The translations under genes were made by a program, and so were the position numbers. The notes beneath the pieces were generated by a model. The model searched no databases and was not told where the DNA came from. It saw nothing but the letters and a program-made list of their open reading frames with translations. From NCBI RefSeq assembly GCF_000024985.1, contig NC_013523.1:806001-870000 (forward strand): a stretch of 64,000 bases of DNA. The letters are read 5' to 3'. Source of the stretch: Sphaerobacter thermophilus DSM 20745. GTDB taxonomy: Bacteria > Chloroflexota > Chloroflexia > Thermomicrobiales > Thermomicrobiaceae. Shown in pieces: positions 63,832-64,000 of the stretch. Numbering within the stretch: the stretch's first letter is position 1; each line of letters begins with the position of its first letter.

Positions 63832-64000
63832 ATGCGTAGCCACCTCACCCATCTGGAGTGCACGGCCTGTGGGGAGACCTATCCCGCCGACCGGTTGATG
63901 ACGACCTGCCCGGCATGCGGCAAGGTGCTCTTTGCGCGCTACGACCTCGAAGCGGCGGCCAAGACGCTGACGCGAGAATCGTTAGCCAGCCGGCCGTGGA
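63832..64000 (+). CDS. thrC: Threonine synthase, N-terminal fragment (runs off right edge)
   Basis: The first 56 residues of a gene cut by the window end. MRSHLTHLECTACGETYPADRL...TTCPACGKVLFARYDLEAA is the N-terminal zinc ribbon (Cys10, Cys13 and the CPAC pair) found on one class of PLP-dependent threonine synthases, followed by the RESLASRPW linker. The PLP lysine lies outside the window. GAGGAG precedes ATG 63832. Other zinc-ribbon PLP enzymes remain possible. Confidence 0.7.
   Translation, partial: MRSHLTHLECTACGETYPADRLMTTCPACGKVLFARYDLEAAAKTLTRESLASRPW

Overview
The window is a contiguous stretch of high-G+C bacterial chromosome (about two thirds G+C by eye), dense in genes on both strands. 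It has no rRNA operon, insertion sequence, prophage or CRISPR array. Gene content points to an aerobic, thermophilic Chloroflexota bacterium of the Thermomicrobia/Sphaerobacter type: a nosZ-led nitrous oxide reductase cluster without nosR, an archaeal-length LeuC, exoproteins carrying the FxxTGH...YW repeat seen in Chloroflexi, and promoters resembling sigma-70 sites (TTGACA/TATAAT). The taxonomic placement is inference from gene content.

Layout. 1-5.9 kb: edge of an ABC-ATPase gene, lysA, primary sigma factor rpoD, obg GTPase and a GyrI-like protein. 5.9-9.7 kb (minus): relA/spoT, pfkB-type sugar kinase, rhodanese. 9.7-16.5 kb: nitrous oxide reduction operon nosZ - membrane protein - nosD/nosF fusion - nosY - nosL, with an FNR/NnrR-like 14-bp site upstream. 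16.6-25.5 kb: moeA, two small membrane-linked genes, an S9 peptidase, PsiE-like protein, M20 peptidase, CBS/PRC protein, cupin and a fused moaD-moaE. 25.7-33 kb: a secreted NTR-like protein, a two-component system (minus), and a divergent operon for a predicted transmembrane electron-transfer chain: NuoF-like flavoprotein, ferredoxin, small membrane protein, ApbE flavin transferase and a ferric-reductase-like cytochrome with an Asp/His-rich tail. 33-38.1 kb: tRNA-Arg, FAD monooxygenase pair, two small unknowns, and a protoglobin-MarR operon under a perfect palindrome.

38.2-43.3 kb is the leucine operon leuA-leuC-leuD-leuB. Its 500-nt leader carries two complete leucine-sensing devices in series: a transcriptional T-box riboswitch (candidate specifier CTC) followed by a Leu-rich leader peptide with a classical terminator/antiterminator attenuator. 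Nine of the ten Leu codons in the core peptide are CTT or CTC, which the same tRNA-Leu(GAG) should read. I consider this the most interesting object in the window.

43.3-64 kb is mostly housekeeping: an IscA/HesB protein, tRNA-Leu, a secreted propeller protein, ppdK, a UvrD/PcrA helicase, tRNA-Met, an SDR, an orphan resolvase-like domain, tspO, the tilS-hpt-ftsH cluster, tRNA-Ala, a SugE-like SMR exporter, a SnoaL-like protein, a LigM-like O-demethylase, tRNA-Gly, a secreted unknown, and the start of thrC at the right edge. All functions are inferred from sequence motifs and family knowledge; no search was run.
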